From Aurantimonas endophytica (GTDB taxonomy: Bacteria; Pseudomonadota; Alphaproteobacteria; Rhizobiales; Rhizobiaceae), in the NCBI RefSeq assembly GCF_014196845.1, contig NZ_JACIEM010000003.1:124001-188000 (forward strand): 64,000 nt of DNA, read 5' to 3'. How positions within the stretch are numbered: the stretch's first letter is position 1; every line of letters begins with the position of its first letter. The position numbers were made by a program, and so were the translations under genes. Below the pieces are notes generated by a model. The model ran no database searches, was not told where the DNA came from, and was given only the letters and a program-made list of their open reading frames with translations. Positions 1-8,747 of this stretch are shown piece after piece.

Positions 1-204
1 GCCGACGCAGGGGCCGATGCGATGCGACGGATCGGCCTTGGCGAGTGCCTTGGGGTTGATCGCCCGGAGCTTGTCGAGGCTCGCCCGCGACAGCGCCTCG
101 CCGGCGAGATCGTCGATCTCCTCCGACAGATCCCGCAGGATGTTCTCGTCGTCGATCAGTCCCGGCTTCTCCGAACCGCTTTCACCGTAACGCACCAGTC
201 GCAT
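1..204 (-). CDS. FAH-family hydrolase/isomerase, N-terminal part
   Basis: Only the first 68 codons are inside the window; the gene continues past base 1. The N-terminus (MRLVRYGESGSEKPGLIDDE, ending IGPCVG) resembles the leading domain of fumarylacetoacetate-hydrolase-family proteins, often annotated as ureidoglycolate lyase or 2-hydroxyhepta-2,4-diene-1,7-dioate isomerase. The catalytic domain is not visible. An AGGAG-like site lies just upstream of the ATG. It is the last visible gene of the purine operon on this strand, 162 bp after guaD. That context fits a role with ureidoglycolate, but a dedicated allA is present at 16652, so the substrate is open. Confidence 0.75.
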   Translation of the reverse strand, partial: MRLVRYGESGSEKPGLIDDENILRDLSEEIDDLAGEALSRASLDKLRAINPKALAKADPSHRIGPCVG

Positions 205-366
205 GCCATTCCTCCATCGCGGATTTCGTGCGCCGCGACCGCGCTGGCGACCGGGCTCGGCAAGGGAGATAGCCGCCGCCGACGATTTGTCGCGGTCCGG
301 CGTCGAATTCTGCGGCGTGGCCGGGCGATTGTGAGGTGGGACAGGGAGGCCCTTTATGGGCCGCGA

Positions 367-1758
367 CTACTGCGCCGACTCTCCCGCCCCGGGGGCGATA
401 TCCGGCGGCGCGAGGTCCTGCCGCGCCGGCAGCGGTCGCCGCGGGGTGCCGCGCTCATAGGCCCGGTGGCCGAAAACGTAGGTCGCCACCGTCGCCCGCT
501 CGTCGCCGAGCGTCATCAGCGCGAACAGCTCCTCCTCCAGCGTCTCGACGCGCTCCATCCGCCGCCGCATCGCCGGCGTGGCCGAACTGTCGAGCACCAC
601 GAGATCGGCCTCGTGGCCCGCAATGATGCGGCCGATCCGGTTGTCGAGGCCCATCGCCTCGGCATTGCCCGCGGTCATCATGTGGAAGGCCTCGAGCGCC
701 GGCAGCTTCTGGCTCCGCAGCGCCAGCACCTTGTAGGCCTCAGCGGCGGTCCGCAGCATCGAATAGCTGGTGCCGCCGCCGATATCGGTGGCGAGCCCGA
801 CCTTGATGTCGCCCTCGCGTATCGCCTCGCGGTCGAACAGGCCGGAGCCGAGAAAGAGGTTCGAGGTCGGGCAGAACACCGCCGTCGCGCCGCCGGCGGA
901 AAGCGCCGCCCGTTCGCGCACCGACAGATGGATGCAGTGGCCGAACATCGCCTTCTCGCGCACCAGCCCGTAGCGCTCGTAGACTTCCGTATAGTCCTTC
1001 GACCACGGGAATGCCTCGCGCACGAAGGCGATCTCCGCCTCGTTCTCCGACAGATGCGTCTGGATGTGCATGTCCGGAAATTCGCTCGCCAGCGCCTCGG
1101 CCGCCTCCAGCTGCATCTCGCTCGATGTCGGCGCGAAGCGCGGGGTGATGGCATAGGAAAGCCGGCCCTTGCCGTGCCAGCGGCGGATCAGGTCGCGCGA
1201 TTGCTGGTAGCCGGTCTCCGGCGTGTCGAGCAGCGCCGGCGGGCCGTTGCGGTCCATCATCACCTTGCCGGCGACCATGCGCATGTTTCGTTGCGCGGCC
1301 TCCGCGAAGAACGCCTCGACGCTCTCCGGATGGCTGGTGCAGAAGACACCGGCCGTCGTCGTGCCGCTGGCGAGGAGCTCGTCGAGAAGGAAGCGCGAGG
1401 CAGAAGCGGCGACGGCTGGATCGCCGTAGCGGCTCTCTTCCGGAAAGGTGTATTTCGCCAGCCATTCCATCAGCTCGGCGCCATAGGAGGCGATGACCTG
1501 CGTCTGAGGCATGTGGAGATGCGGGTCGATGAAGCCCGGCAGCACCAGATGCGGCCGGTGGTCGACGACGGTCATGTCCGGGCGCAGCCGCTTGAGCAGG
1601 GCGCTCGCCTCGCCGACCTCGCGGATCAGCCCCTTCTCGACGACGACCAGCCCGTCTTCGACATAGCGGACGGCGCGGCCGAGCTCCTCGTCGCGCGGGT
1701 CGGCGTCGAAGGAGAGGAGCCGGCCGCGGATCGCGATGCTGCCGCCCTGCCCGGTCAT
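367..1758 (-). CDS. guaD: Guanine deaminase GuaD
   Basis: 463 aa amidohydrolase that would deaminate guanine to xanthine, feeding the xanthine dehydrogenase of the same operon; cytoplasmic. The metal-binding HLH motif is at H80/H82 (PGFIDPHLHMPQTQ), followed by an HTHLSE-type motif (QTHLSEN), a GHCIHL segment and CPTSNLFLGSG, which together are characteristic of guanine deaminases. The length is normal for the family. The ATG overlaps the puuD stop as ATGA, so the two are translationally coupled. A related but distinct deaminase, predicted to act on 8-oxoguanine, is encoded at 20004. Confidence 0.93.
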   Translation of the reverse strand: MTGQGGSIAIRGRLLSFDADPRDEELGRAVRYVEDGLVVVEKGLIREVGEASALLKRLRPDMTVVDHRPHLVLPGFIDPHLHMPQTQVIASYGAELMEWLAKYTFPEESRYGDPAVAASASRFLLDELLASGTTTAGVFCTSHPESVEAFFAEAAQRNMRMVAGKVMMDRNGPPALLDTPETGYQQSRDLIRRWHGKGRLSYAITPRFAPTSSEMQLEAAEALASEFPDMHIQTHLSENEAEIAFVREAFPWSKDYTEVYERYGLVREKAMFGHCIHLSVRERAALSAGGATAVFCPTSNLFLGSGLFDREAIREGDIKVGLATDIGGGTSYSMLRTAAEAYKVLALRSQKLPALEAFHMMTAGNAEAMGLDNRIGRIIAGHEADLVVLDSSATPAMRRRMERVETLEEELFALMTLGDERATVATYVFGHRAYERGTPRRPLPARQDLAPPDIAPGAGESAQ

Positions 1759-3008
1759 GGCGCCCGAGCCTCCGCAACGTAGCGCCCGGAGCCGGCGGCG
1801 ATCCAGCGCGCCAGCGTTTCCCGCTCGGCGGGCTCCAGCCCGGTGACGTTGCCGGGCGGCATCGCGACGCTGCGCACCGCCTGGCGGTCGATCAGCGCGG
1901 CGTAGTGGATGATGTCGTCGCGGCTCTCCAGCCTGATGTCCTTCGGCGCGTGGCCGATCCCGGGCCAGAGCGGCTCGGCCGCATGGCACATCGAGCAGCG
2001 CGACAGGACGATCGACTCCACGTCCGACATCAAAGGCGAGGCCATCAGCGCCACCGCCGGATCGCCCTGCAATGTGCGCGCTTCCGCCGCCTGCCCGCCG
2101 CGCCAGCCCGGCGCGCCCGAGAGCGTGATCACCACGGCAAACAGCACGCCGGCGACGGCCCAGCACCACCAGAGCTGCTGGCCGGTCGCGTGCATCGTGT
2201 TGAAGAAATGCCGGATCACCGCCCCGATCAGGAGCACCAGCCCGGCGATCGCCCAGTTCCATTCCGTCGCGAAGGCCAGCGGATAATGGTTCGAGAGCAT
2301 CAGGAAGATGACCGGCAGCGTGAGATAATTGTTGTGCAGCGAGCGCTGCTTGGCCTCCTTGCCGAGGCGTGCTTCCGGCGTGCGGCCGGCCTTGAGGTCG
2401 GAGACAACGATGGTCTGGTTGGGGATGATGGTGAGAAACACGTTGGCGGTCATGATCGTCGCGATCATCGCCCCGGTGTGCAGCATCGCCCCGCGGCCGG
2501 AGAAGACCTGCGAGAACAGGAAGCTCGCCGCGACCACGTAGACGAAGAGCGCCGCGAGCAGCGCCGTGTCGTTGTTCTTCAGCGGCGACTTGCAGAGCCC
2601 GTCATAGACGATCCAGCCGAGCGCCAGGCCGCCAATACCGATGGCGGTTGCGCCCCATACCGGCAGATCCGCCTTGGTGGGATCGATGAGATAGAGCTCC
2701 GCGCCGACATAGTAGACCAGGAAGAGGAGCGCCGCGCCCGAGAGCCAGGTGGAATAGCTCTCCCATTTGAACCATGTGAGGTCCTCCGGCATGTGCGGCG
2801 GCGCGACCATGTATTTCTGCACGTGGTAGAAGCCGCCGCCATGCACCTGCCAGGCCTCGCCGCCGACGCCCTCCGGCAGTTGTCGCGGCCGGCGCAGCCC
2901 GAGATCCAGCGCGATGAAATAGAAGGACGAGCCGACCCAGGCGATGGCGGTGATGACGTGCACCCAGCGCACGCCAAAGCTCAGCCATTCGGCGAAATAG
3001 GTCCACAT
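1755..3008 (-). CDS. puuD: Membrane-bound urate oxidase PuuD with cytochrome c domain
   Basis: 417 aa. Residues 1-300 hold about eight hydrophobic segments of the urate hydroxylase PuuD family. The C-terminal part (about 310-417) is a small cytochrome c domain with one haem site, CSMCH at 338-342. The family oxidises urate to 5-hydroxyisourate and passes electrons to the respiratory chain rather than making peroxide. No cofactor-free uricase or HpxO was seen, so this is the only visible urate step; UraH (12636) would take the product. The gene follows the transporter genes after a 112 bp gap containing a hairpin and overlaps guaD by four bases. Confidence 0.93.
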   Translation of the reverse strand: MWTYFAEWLSFGVRWVHVITAIAWVGSSFYFIALDLGLRRPRQLPEGVGGEAWQVHGGGFYHVQKYMVAPPHMPEDLTWFKWESYSTWLSGAALLFLVYYVGAELYLIDPTKADLPVWGATAIGIGGLALGWIVYDGLCKSPLKNNDTALLAALFVYVVAASFLFSQVFSGRGAMLHTGAMIATIMTANVFLTIIPNQTIVVSDLKAGRTPEARLGKEAKQRSLHNNYLTLPVIFLMLSNHYPLAFATEWNWAIAGLVLLIGAVIRHFFNTMHATGQQLWWCWAVAGVLFAVVITLSGAPGWRGGQAAEARTLQGDPAVALMASPLMSDVESIVLSRCSMCHAAEPLWPGIGHAPKDIRLESRDDIIHYAALIDRQAVRSVAMPPGNVTGLEPAERETLARWIAAGSGRYVAEARAP

Positions 3009-3073
3009 CGGCGGCGATGCTCCTTGCGAAAGAACGGCGGCGAAGGGTCCGAAGACACCTCGCCGCCGACAAC

Positions 3074-3099
3074 GGGCGGGAGCGGGACGGTTCCCGCCC
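3074..3099 (-). terminator. GC hairpin after the BMP-type binding-protein gene
   Basis: Perfect 8 bp stem GGGCGGGA/TCCCGCCC with a 10 nt loop, about 20 bp beyond the binding-protein stop and before puuD. There is no T run, so it more probably stabilises the upstream message or attenuates transcription than ends the operon. Inferred from pairing only. Confidence 0.4.
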
Positions 3100-3120
3100 C
3101 GCTCGGAACGGGCGGCAGCC

Positions 3121-4209
3121 TCAGCTCTGCACGCCTTCCACGTACCAGTCCATCTTGAGGAGATCGCCGTCCGGCACCACCTCGCCGGCCGGCACTTTTT
3201 CCTCGCCCGACTGGTCGTTGATCGGGCCGGTGAACACCTCGTAGGTGCCGGCCTTGGTGTCGTCGACGATCTTCTGGGCGGCGGCCTTCACGTCCTCGGG
3301 CATCTTGTCGTTGAACGGCGCCATGACGACCTCGCCCTCGGCCATGCCGAGCCAGACATTGTCCGCCTCCCAGGTGCCGTCGAGCAGCGCCTGCACCCGC
3401 TGGACGTAATACGGGCCCCAGAGGTCGACGATCGCCGTCATGTGGGCGTTGGGCGCGAAGCTGGTCATGTCCCAGGCCTGGCCGAAGGCGATGGCGCCGG
3501 CCTGCTCGGCGGCCTGAAGCGGCGCCGGCGAGTCGGTGTGCTGGGTGATGACGTCGGCGCCCTGGCTGAGCAGCGCCTTGGTGGCGTCGGCTTCCTTGGC
3601 CGGGTCGTACCAGGAATTCACCCAGACGACCTGGGTGGTGAATTCCGGGTTCACCTTGCGCGCCGCCAGCGTGAAGGCGTTGATGCCCATTACCACTTCC
3701 GGGATCGGGAAGGAGGCGACATAGCCCGCCTTGCCGGTCTCCGACATCATGGCGGCGATGGTGCCGAGCACCGCGCGGCCCTGGTAGAAGCGCGAATTGT
3801 AGAGGCCCATGTTGTCCGAGCCGGTCTGGTAGCCGGTGGCGTGCTCGAACTTCACGTCCGGGAACTGCTTGGCCACCTTGATCGTCGGGTTCATGAAGCC
3901 GAACGAGGTGGTGAAGACGATGTCGTTGCCGTCCTGGGCGAGCTGGCGGATGACGCGCTCGGCATCGGGCCCCTCGGCGACGTTCTCGACGAAGGTGGTC
4001 TCGACCTTGTCGCCGAGCTGCTCCTCCAGATATTTGCGACCCTGGTCATGCGCGAAGGTCCAGCCGAAATCCCCGACCGGGCCGACATAGACGAAGGCCG
4101 CCTTGACCGTCTCCTTGGTCTCCTGGGCAACGGCCGGCAGGCCGAGCGAGACCGCGGCCATCGCGGTGATGGCGCCGGCCATCAGGCGGCGGCGGGTGGT
4201 GTGGATCAT
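3121..4209 (-). CDS. BMP-family ABC transporter substrate-binding protein
   Basis: 362 aa periplasmic binding protein of the basic membrane protein (PnrA/Med) family. It has a twin-arginine-like N-terminus followed by a hydrophobic stretch and a cleavage region near AVAQE (about residue 28). Family features include YVGPVGDFGWTFAHDQGR and VAEGPDAERVIRQLA. Other members bind purine nucleosides or related ligands. Its position with two permeases, a double ATPase and the xanthine/urate genes points to import of a purine base, nucleoside or ureide; the exact ligand cannot be read from sequence. The start is supported by an AAAGGAG ribosome site. Confidence 0.9.
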   Translation of the reverse strand: MIHTTRRRLMAGAITAMAAVSLGLPAVAQETKETVKAAFVYVGPVGDFGWTFAHDQGRKYLEEQLGDKVETTFVENVAEGPDAERVIRQLAQDGNDIVFTTSFGFMNPTIKVAKQFPDVKFEHATGYQTGSDNMGLYNSRFYQGRAVLGTIAAMMSETGKAGYVASFPIPEVVMGINAFTLAARKVNPEFTTQVVWVNSWYDPAKEADATKALLSQGADVITQHTDSPAPLQAAEQAGAIAFGQAWDMTSFAPNAHMTAIVDLWGPYYVQRVQALLDGTWEADNVWLGMAEGEVVMAPFNDKMPEDVKAAAQKIVDDTKAGTYEVFTGPINDQSGEEKVPAGEVVPDGDLLKMDWYVEGVQS

Positions 4210-4250
4210 GAAACGGCTCCTTTGACTTGTTGCGGGAGGGCTTGGTTGGT

Positions 4251-5177
4251 TCAGGCGCTCGCCCGGAACGGCCGGCCGAGGCAGGCCGGCGCGACGGTGC
4301 GGGCGCTTCGGCGTCCGGCGGATATCAGGGCGAGGACGAGGATGGTCGCGAGATAGGGAAGCGCCGACAGGAATTCCGGCGCCAGGAAGTTGAAGCCGGC
4401 CGCTTTTGCCTGCAGCTCCATCGTCAGCACGAGGCCGAAGAGGTAGGCGCCGACCAGCAGCCGCCCCGGCCGCCAGGACGCGAAGACCACGAGCGCGATG
4501 GCGATCCAGCCGCGCCCCGCCGTCAGCCGCTCGGCCCACATCGGCGTCAGCACCAGCGAATAATACGACCCGCCGAGCCCTGCCATGGCGCCGCCGAACA
4601 GCACCGCCAGCGTGCGCACCGTCAGCACCGGATAGCCGATGGAATGGGCGGCCTCGTCGCTCTCGCCGACGGCGCGCAGGATCAGGCCGGCGCGCGTATG
4701 CTTGAGGAACCACCAGACGGCGAAGGTCAGGATCAGCCCGAGATAGACCAGCGGCGAATGGCCGAAGACCACCCGCCAGACCGGGTCGCTCGCCAGCGAG
4801 GCCGGGAAGATCGGCCCGAGCGTCGTCGTTGTGATGCCGACGAAGGGCGCGCCGATCAGCGCCGAGACGCCGGTGCCGAAGATGGTGAGCGCGAGGCCCG
4901 TCGCCACCTGGTTGGCCATCAGGCCGAGCGTCAGCATGGCGAAGATCGCGGCGGCGACCGCCCCGGCGGCCATCGCCGCGACCGCGCCCAGCGCCGGAAT
5001 GCCGGTAGTGACGGCAACGGCGAAGGCGGTGACCGCGCCGATCAACATCATGCCCTCGACGCCGAGATTGAGGACGCCGGACTTTTCCGCGACCAACTCG
5101 CCGAGCGCGGCGATGAGCAGCGGGGTCGCCGCCGCAGCGACGGTCATCAGGATGGCGACGAGAAGCGCCGTGCTCAT
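4251..5177 (-). CDS. ABC transporter permease (BMP/purine type), second subunit
   Basis: 308 aa integral membrane protein with eight to ten hydrophobic segments, of the branched-chain/ribose-type permease fold found in BMP-dependent nucleoside transporters (YufQ-like). The segment EKSGVLNLGVEGMMLIGA is the conserved cytoplasmic loop signature of this subunit. The ATG overlaps the upstream permease stop as ATGA. It should pair with the permease at 5174 and the ATPase at 6319. The last 20 residues are basic and probably cytoplasmic. Confidence 0.9.
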   Translation of the reverse strand: MSTALLVAILMTVAAAATPLLIAALGELVAEKSGVLNLGVEGMMLIGAVTAFAVAVTTGIPALGAVAAMAAGAVAAAIFAMLTLGLMANQVATGLALTIFGTGVSALIGAPFVGITTTTLGPIFPASLASDPVWRVVFGHSPLVYLGLILTFAVWWFLKHTRAGLILRAVGESDEAAHSIGYPVLTVRTLAVLFGGAMAGLGGSYYSLVLTPMWAERLTAGRGWIAIALVVFASWRPGRLLVGAYLFGLVLTMELQAKAAGFNFLAPEFLSALPYLATILVLALISAGRRSARTVAPACLGRPFRASA

Positions 5178-6319
5178 GCGGTTTCCGCCTCTGTCTCGGC
5201 CCTGCCGCGCTCCGGCGCGGTCGACGTCCGGGCACTGGCGGCGACTGGCGCCGACCCGGCTTTCTTTCGCGCCACCAGCCGGTAGCGCACCAGGATGTCG
5301 GCCGCGAGCAGGAAGAACAGCATCATCGCCTGGAAAACGCCGGTGGCGGCCGACGGGAGGCCGATCACCGTCTGGGCGCTCTCGCCGCCGACATAGGTCA
5401 GCGCCAGCACCAGCGCCGCCACCAGGATGCCGAGCGGATGCAGCCGGCCGAGAAACGCCACGATGATCGCCGTGTAGCCGTAGCCGGTCGGGAACTGCGG
5501 GACCATCTGGCCATAGGGCCCGGCGGCTTCGAGAATGCCGGCGAGGCCGGCCATGCCGCCGCCGACCAGCATCGCCAGCCACACCGTCGAGGCCTGGCTG
5601 AATCCGCCGTAGCGCGCGGCATCGGGCGCAAGGCCCATGACGCGCATCTGGAAGCCGGTAACCGAGCGGGCCATCAGGAACCAGGCGGTCAGCGCCAGCG
5701 CCGCGGCGATCGGCACGCCGAGATGGATCAGCGTCCCCGGCACGATCGTCGGCAGCGTCTGGGCGGCAGAGAACATCGCCGTCTGCGGGAAGTTGAACCC
5801 CATCGGGTCCTTCCATGGCCCGCGCATCAGGTAGTACAGCAGCTGGATCGCCACGTAGTTGAGCATCAGGCTCGACAGGATCTCATTGACGTTGAACCGG
5901 GTCCGCAGCAGCGCCGGCACCCCGGCCCAGATCATGCCGCCGAAGACGCCCGCCGCGATCATCACCGGCAGGATCCAGAACCCGTCGAGATCGAGCGTCA
6001 TCAGCGCGATGCCGGTGCCGGCGAGGCCGCCGAGAATGTACTGACCCTCGCCGCCGATGTTCCAGATATTGGCGCGGAACCCGATGGAGAGGCCGATGGC
6101 GATGATCGCCAAAGGCGCCGCCTTCACGAAGAGATCCTGCCAGCGATACGGGTTGAACAGCGGCACGACGAAGATCTGGTAGACCGCCTGCAGCCCGTCA
6201 TGGCCGAGCAGCGTGAACAGGATAGCCCCGGCGAGCAGCGTCGCCAGAACCGCGATCACCGGGGCGGCGACCATCATGGCGCGACTGGGCTCGCGTCGCG
6301 GTTCGAGCGCCAGCGCCAT
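5174..6319 (-). CDS. ABC transporter permease (BMP/purine type), first subunit
   Basis: 381 aa membrane protein, YufP-like, with eight or more hydrophobic segments. The loop FRANIWNIGGEGQYILGG is the diagnostic motif of this permease type. It is longer than its partner and carries a hydrophilic Ala/Arg/Glu-rich tail (about 30 residues). Its start sits inside a TGATG junction with the ATPase gene and its stop overlaps the second permease, so the transporter genes are translationally coupled. Confidence 0.9.
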   Translation of the reverse strand: MALALEPRREPSRAMMVAAPVIAVLATLLAGAILFTLLGHDGLQAVYQIFVVPLFNPYRWQDLFVKAAPLAIIAIGLSIGFRANIWNIGGEGQYILGGLAGTGIALMTLDLDGFWILPVMIAAGVFGGMIWAGVPALLRTRFNVNEILSSLMLNYVAIQLLYYLMRGPWKDPMGFNFPQTAMFSAAQTLPTIVPGTLIHLGVPIAAALALTAWFLMARSVTGFQMRVMGLAPDAARYGGFSQASTVWLAMLVGGGMAGLAGILEAAGPYGQMVPQFPTGYGYTAIIVAFLGRLHPLGILVAALVLALTYVGGESAQTVIGLPSAATGVFQAMMLFFLLAADILVRYRLVARKKAGSAPVAASARTSTAPERGRAETEAETA

Positions 6320-7875
6320 CAGGCCGCCCTCTCCGCCTGTGCTTCGCCCGCGTCGTGCGCGCCATGGATGCCGCCCATCAGCAGCCCGACCCGCTCCACC
6401 GAGATGCCCCGGACCGCCATCGGCTCCGACAGCCGGCCCTCGTTGATCACCGCGATCCGGTCGCACAGCTCGAGCAGCTCGTCGAGATCCTGGCTGACCA
6501 CGACGACCACCGCGCCCTTGGCCGCGAGGTCGATCATCGCCTGGCGGATGAAGCCGGCAGCGCCCGCGTCGACGCCCCAGGTCGGCTGCGAGACGACGAG
6601 GATCGACGGGTCCTGGCCGATCTCGCGCCCCATGACGAATTTCTGCAGATTGCCGCCCGACAGGCTGCCGGCGAGGGCCTGGGAGCCGGTCGCCTTGACC
6701 GAGAAGGCCTTGATGACGCCGTCGGCGAAATCGCGCGCGGCGCCGAGATCGAGCAGCCCGCCTTTGGCGAGACCCTTGCGCACCCGGGCGGAGAGGATGG
6801 CGTTGTCGGCCAGCGTCATGCCGGGCACCGCAGCGTGGCCGTTGCGCTCTTCGGGGACGGCGGCAAGGCCGAGGCGGCGGCGCGCCGACACGCCGAGCGC
6901 ATCGATGCGCTGCCCATCCAGCGTGATCGTGCCGCTGACCCCCGCCACGCGCTCGCCGGAGAGCACCTCCAGAAGTTCGTTCTGCCCGTTACCCGCAACG
7001 CCGGCGATGCCGAATATCTCGCCTTTGCGGACCGAGAAGGAGATGTCCCTCAGGCTCGTGCCGAAGGGCGGGGCGCCGGGAGCGGAGAGACCGGCGACGG
7101 TGAAACGCTCCCCGCCGACCGTCCCGTCAGGCTTCGCGGAAAGGTTCTTGAGGCTGCCGCCGATCATCAGCTCCGCCATCGAGCGCGCCGATTCCGCCCG
7201 CGGATCGCAGGTCGCCACGACCTTGCCGCCGCGCAGGATCGTCGCGGTGTCGCAGAGCGCTTTGATCTCGTGCAGCTTGTGGGAGATGTAGAGGATCGAG
7301 CAGCCTTCGGACGCCAGCCGGCGCAGCGTCGCAAACAGCTGCTCCACCTCCTGCGGCGTCAGCACCGAGGTCGGCTCGTCCATGATCAGCAGCTTCGGCC
7401 GCTGCAGCAGCGCCCGCACGATCTCGATGCGCTGCCGTTCGCCGACCGACAGCGTGTGGACGTGGCGGTGCGGATCGAGCGCCAGGCCGTAGGTGTCGAG
7501 GACGCTGCGCACCTTCGTCTCGAGCTCGCGGCGCGGCGGCGGCTCGTCCATGCCGAGGGCGATGTTCTCCAGCACCGTCATCGCCTCGAAAAGGGAGAAA
7601 TGCTGGAACACCATGCCGATGCCGAGCGCCCTTGCCTCGCGGGGCGAGTGGATCGCGACCGGCTTGCCGTCGAATGCGATCTCGCCCTCGTCGGCCTTCT
7701 GGACGCCGTAGATGATCTTGACCAGCGTCGACTTGCCGGCGCCGTTCTCGCCGAGCAGCGCGTGGATCTCGCCCGGCCGGACGGCGAACGACACGGAATC
7801 GTTGGCGACGACGCCGGGGAAGCGCTTGGTGATGCCTGTAAGCTGAAGGCGCGGCGCCATGTCGGTGCGGCTCAT
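6319..7875 (-). CDS. ABC transporter ATP-binding protein, double ATPase (YufO-like)
   Basis: 518 aa with two tandem ABC ATPase domains. The first has Walker A GENGAGKST (about 42-50) and signature LSVGERQRIEI. The second, from about residue 265, has a diverged Walker A region (VAGNGQNELLE) and signature LSGGNLQKFVMGRE. This is the layout of RbsA/YufO-type proteins serving sugar and nucleoside importers. A second ATG lies at 7860 (MAPRLQL) and could be the true start; neither has a strong ribosome site. It follows xdhC with a four-base overlap, tying the transporter to purine oxidation. Confidence 0.92.
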   Translation of the reverse strand: MSRTDMAPRLQLTGITKRFPGVVANDSVSFAVRPGEIHALLGENGAGKSTLVKIIYGVQKADEGEIAFDGKPVAIHSPREARALGIGMVFQHFSLFEAMTVLENIALGMDEPPPRRELETKVRSVLDTYGLALDPHRHVHTLSVGERQRIEIVRALLQRPKLLIMDEPTSVLTPQEVEQLFATLRRLASEGCSILYISHKLHEIKALCDTATILRGGKVVATCDPRAESARSMAELMIGGSLKNLSAKPDGTVGGERFTVAGLSAPGAPPFGTSLRDISFSVRKGEIFGIAGVAGNGQNELLEVLSGERVAGVSGTITLDGQRIDALGVSARRRLGLAAVPEERNGHAAVPGMTLADNAILSARVRKGLAKGGLLDLGAARDFADGVIKAFSVKATGSQALAGSLSGGNLQKFVMGREIGQDPSILVVSQPTWGVDAGAAGFIRQAMIDLAAKGAVVVVVSQDLDELLELCDRIAVINEGRLSEPMAVRGISVERVGLLMGGIHGAHDAGEAQAERAA

Positions 7876-8747
7876 CCCGTTGATCTCGCGGGATGACTAT
7901 TGCACTGCGACGCAGCGCCTGCAAAGCGATCGGTCAGCTTTTCCTGTTGATCGGAAAGCAGGCAGGTGAGGATTTCCGCGGCGGTGAGCGCGGCGATCAC
8001 TTCCGGCCGCTTGTCGCGCAGCGCCGGCCCGCCGATCGGCAGGGTCAGGCGAGCGATATCGGGGCCCCGCCCCTCGGCTTCGAGTTGGCGACGGAAGCGC
8101 TCGCGCTTCGTCGCCGAGCCGATCATCCCGACATAGGCGGCGTCCCCCCGGGCGAGCGCCGCGGCGGTGAGCATGAAATCCAGCGAATGGGCGTGGGTCA
8201 TCACCAGATAGGCCGCGCCCGCCGGCGCGTCGGCGATCTCCGCCTCGGGCAGCGCGGCGGCGACCGCCGTGACGGCATCCGGCACCCCCTCCAGCGTCCC
8301 CGGACGGCTGTCGATTAGCCGGACGTTCAGCGGCAGCAGTGCCAGCGCCGCAGCCAGCGCCCGGCCGGTGTGACCGGCGCCGAAGATCAGCACGGCGGGC
8401 CTGGCGAGGCGCCTGGTCTCTTCGTCTGCCAGCATGGTCGCCATCAGCGCCGCATCCGCGCGGCGGATCGCCAGCCGCACCCGGCCGCCGCAGCACTGGC
8501 CGATGTCGGGACCCAGCGGCACGTCGATGGCTGCGCTGTCCTCGCCTGACGCCAGCAGCGCGCGGGCCCGCTCGATGGCGTCGTATTCCAGCCGCCCGCC
8601 GCCGATCGTGCCGGCGATGTCCGTCGCCGTCACCGTCATCGTCACGCCTGCCTCACGCGGCGTCGACCCGCGCGCTTCGACCACGGTCACCAGCGCCGCC
8701 GGGGTGCCGGCCGCGACCGCGGCGCGCAGGGTTTCGGCGACGCTCAT
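7872..8747 (-). CDS. xdhC: Xanthine dehydrogenase accessory protein XdhC
   Basis: 291 aa. It binds and delivers the sulfurated molybdenum cofactor to xanthine dehydrogenase; cytoplasmic chaperone. Visible are the N-terminal XdhC/CoxI region (TVVEARGSTPREAG, GTIGGGRLEY, and GQCCGGRVRL with the adjacent Cys pair) and the C-terminal Rossmann region LIFGAGHTGRALA with VGMIGSATKRERF. The length is normal. It is the third gene of xdhABC, its ATG overlapping the xdhB stop as ATGA. Confidence 0.93.
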   Translation of the reverse strand: MSVAETLRAAVAAGTPAALVTVVEARGSTPREAGVTMTVTATDIAGTIGGGRLEYDAIERARALLASGEDSAAIDVPLGPDIGQCCGGRVRLAIRRADAALMATMLADEETRRLARPAVLIFGAGHTGRALAAALALLPLNVRLIDSRPGTLEGVPDAVTAVAAALPEAEIADAPAGAAYLVMTHAHSLDFMLTAAALARGDAAYVGMIGSATKRERFRRQLEAEGRGPDIARLTLPIGGPALRDKRPEVIAALTAAEILTCLLSDQQEKLTDRFAGAASQCNSHPARSTG

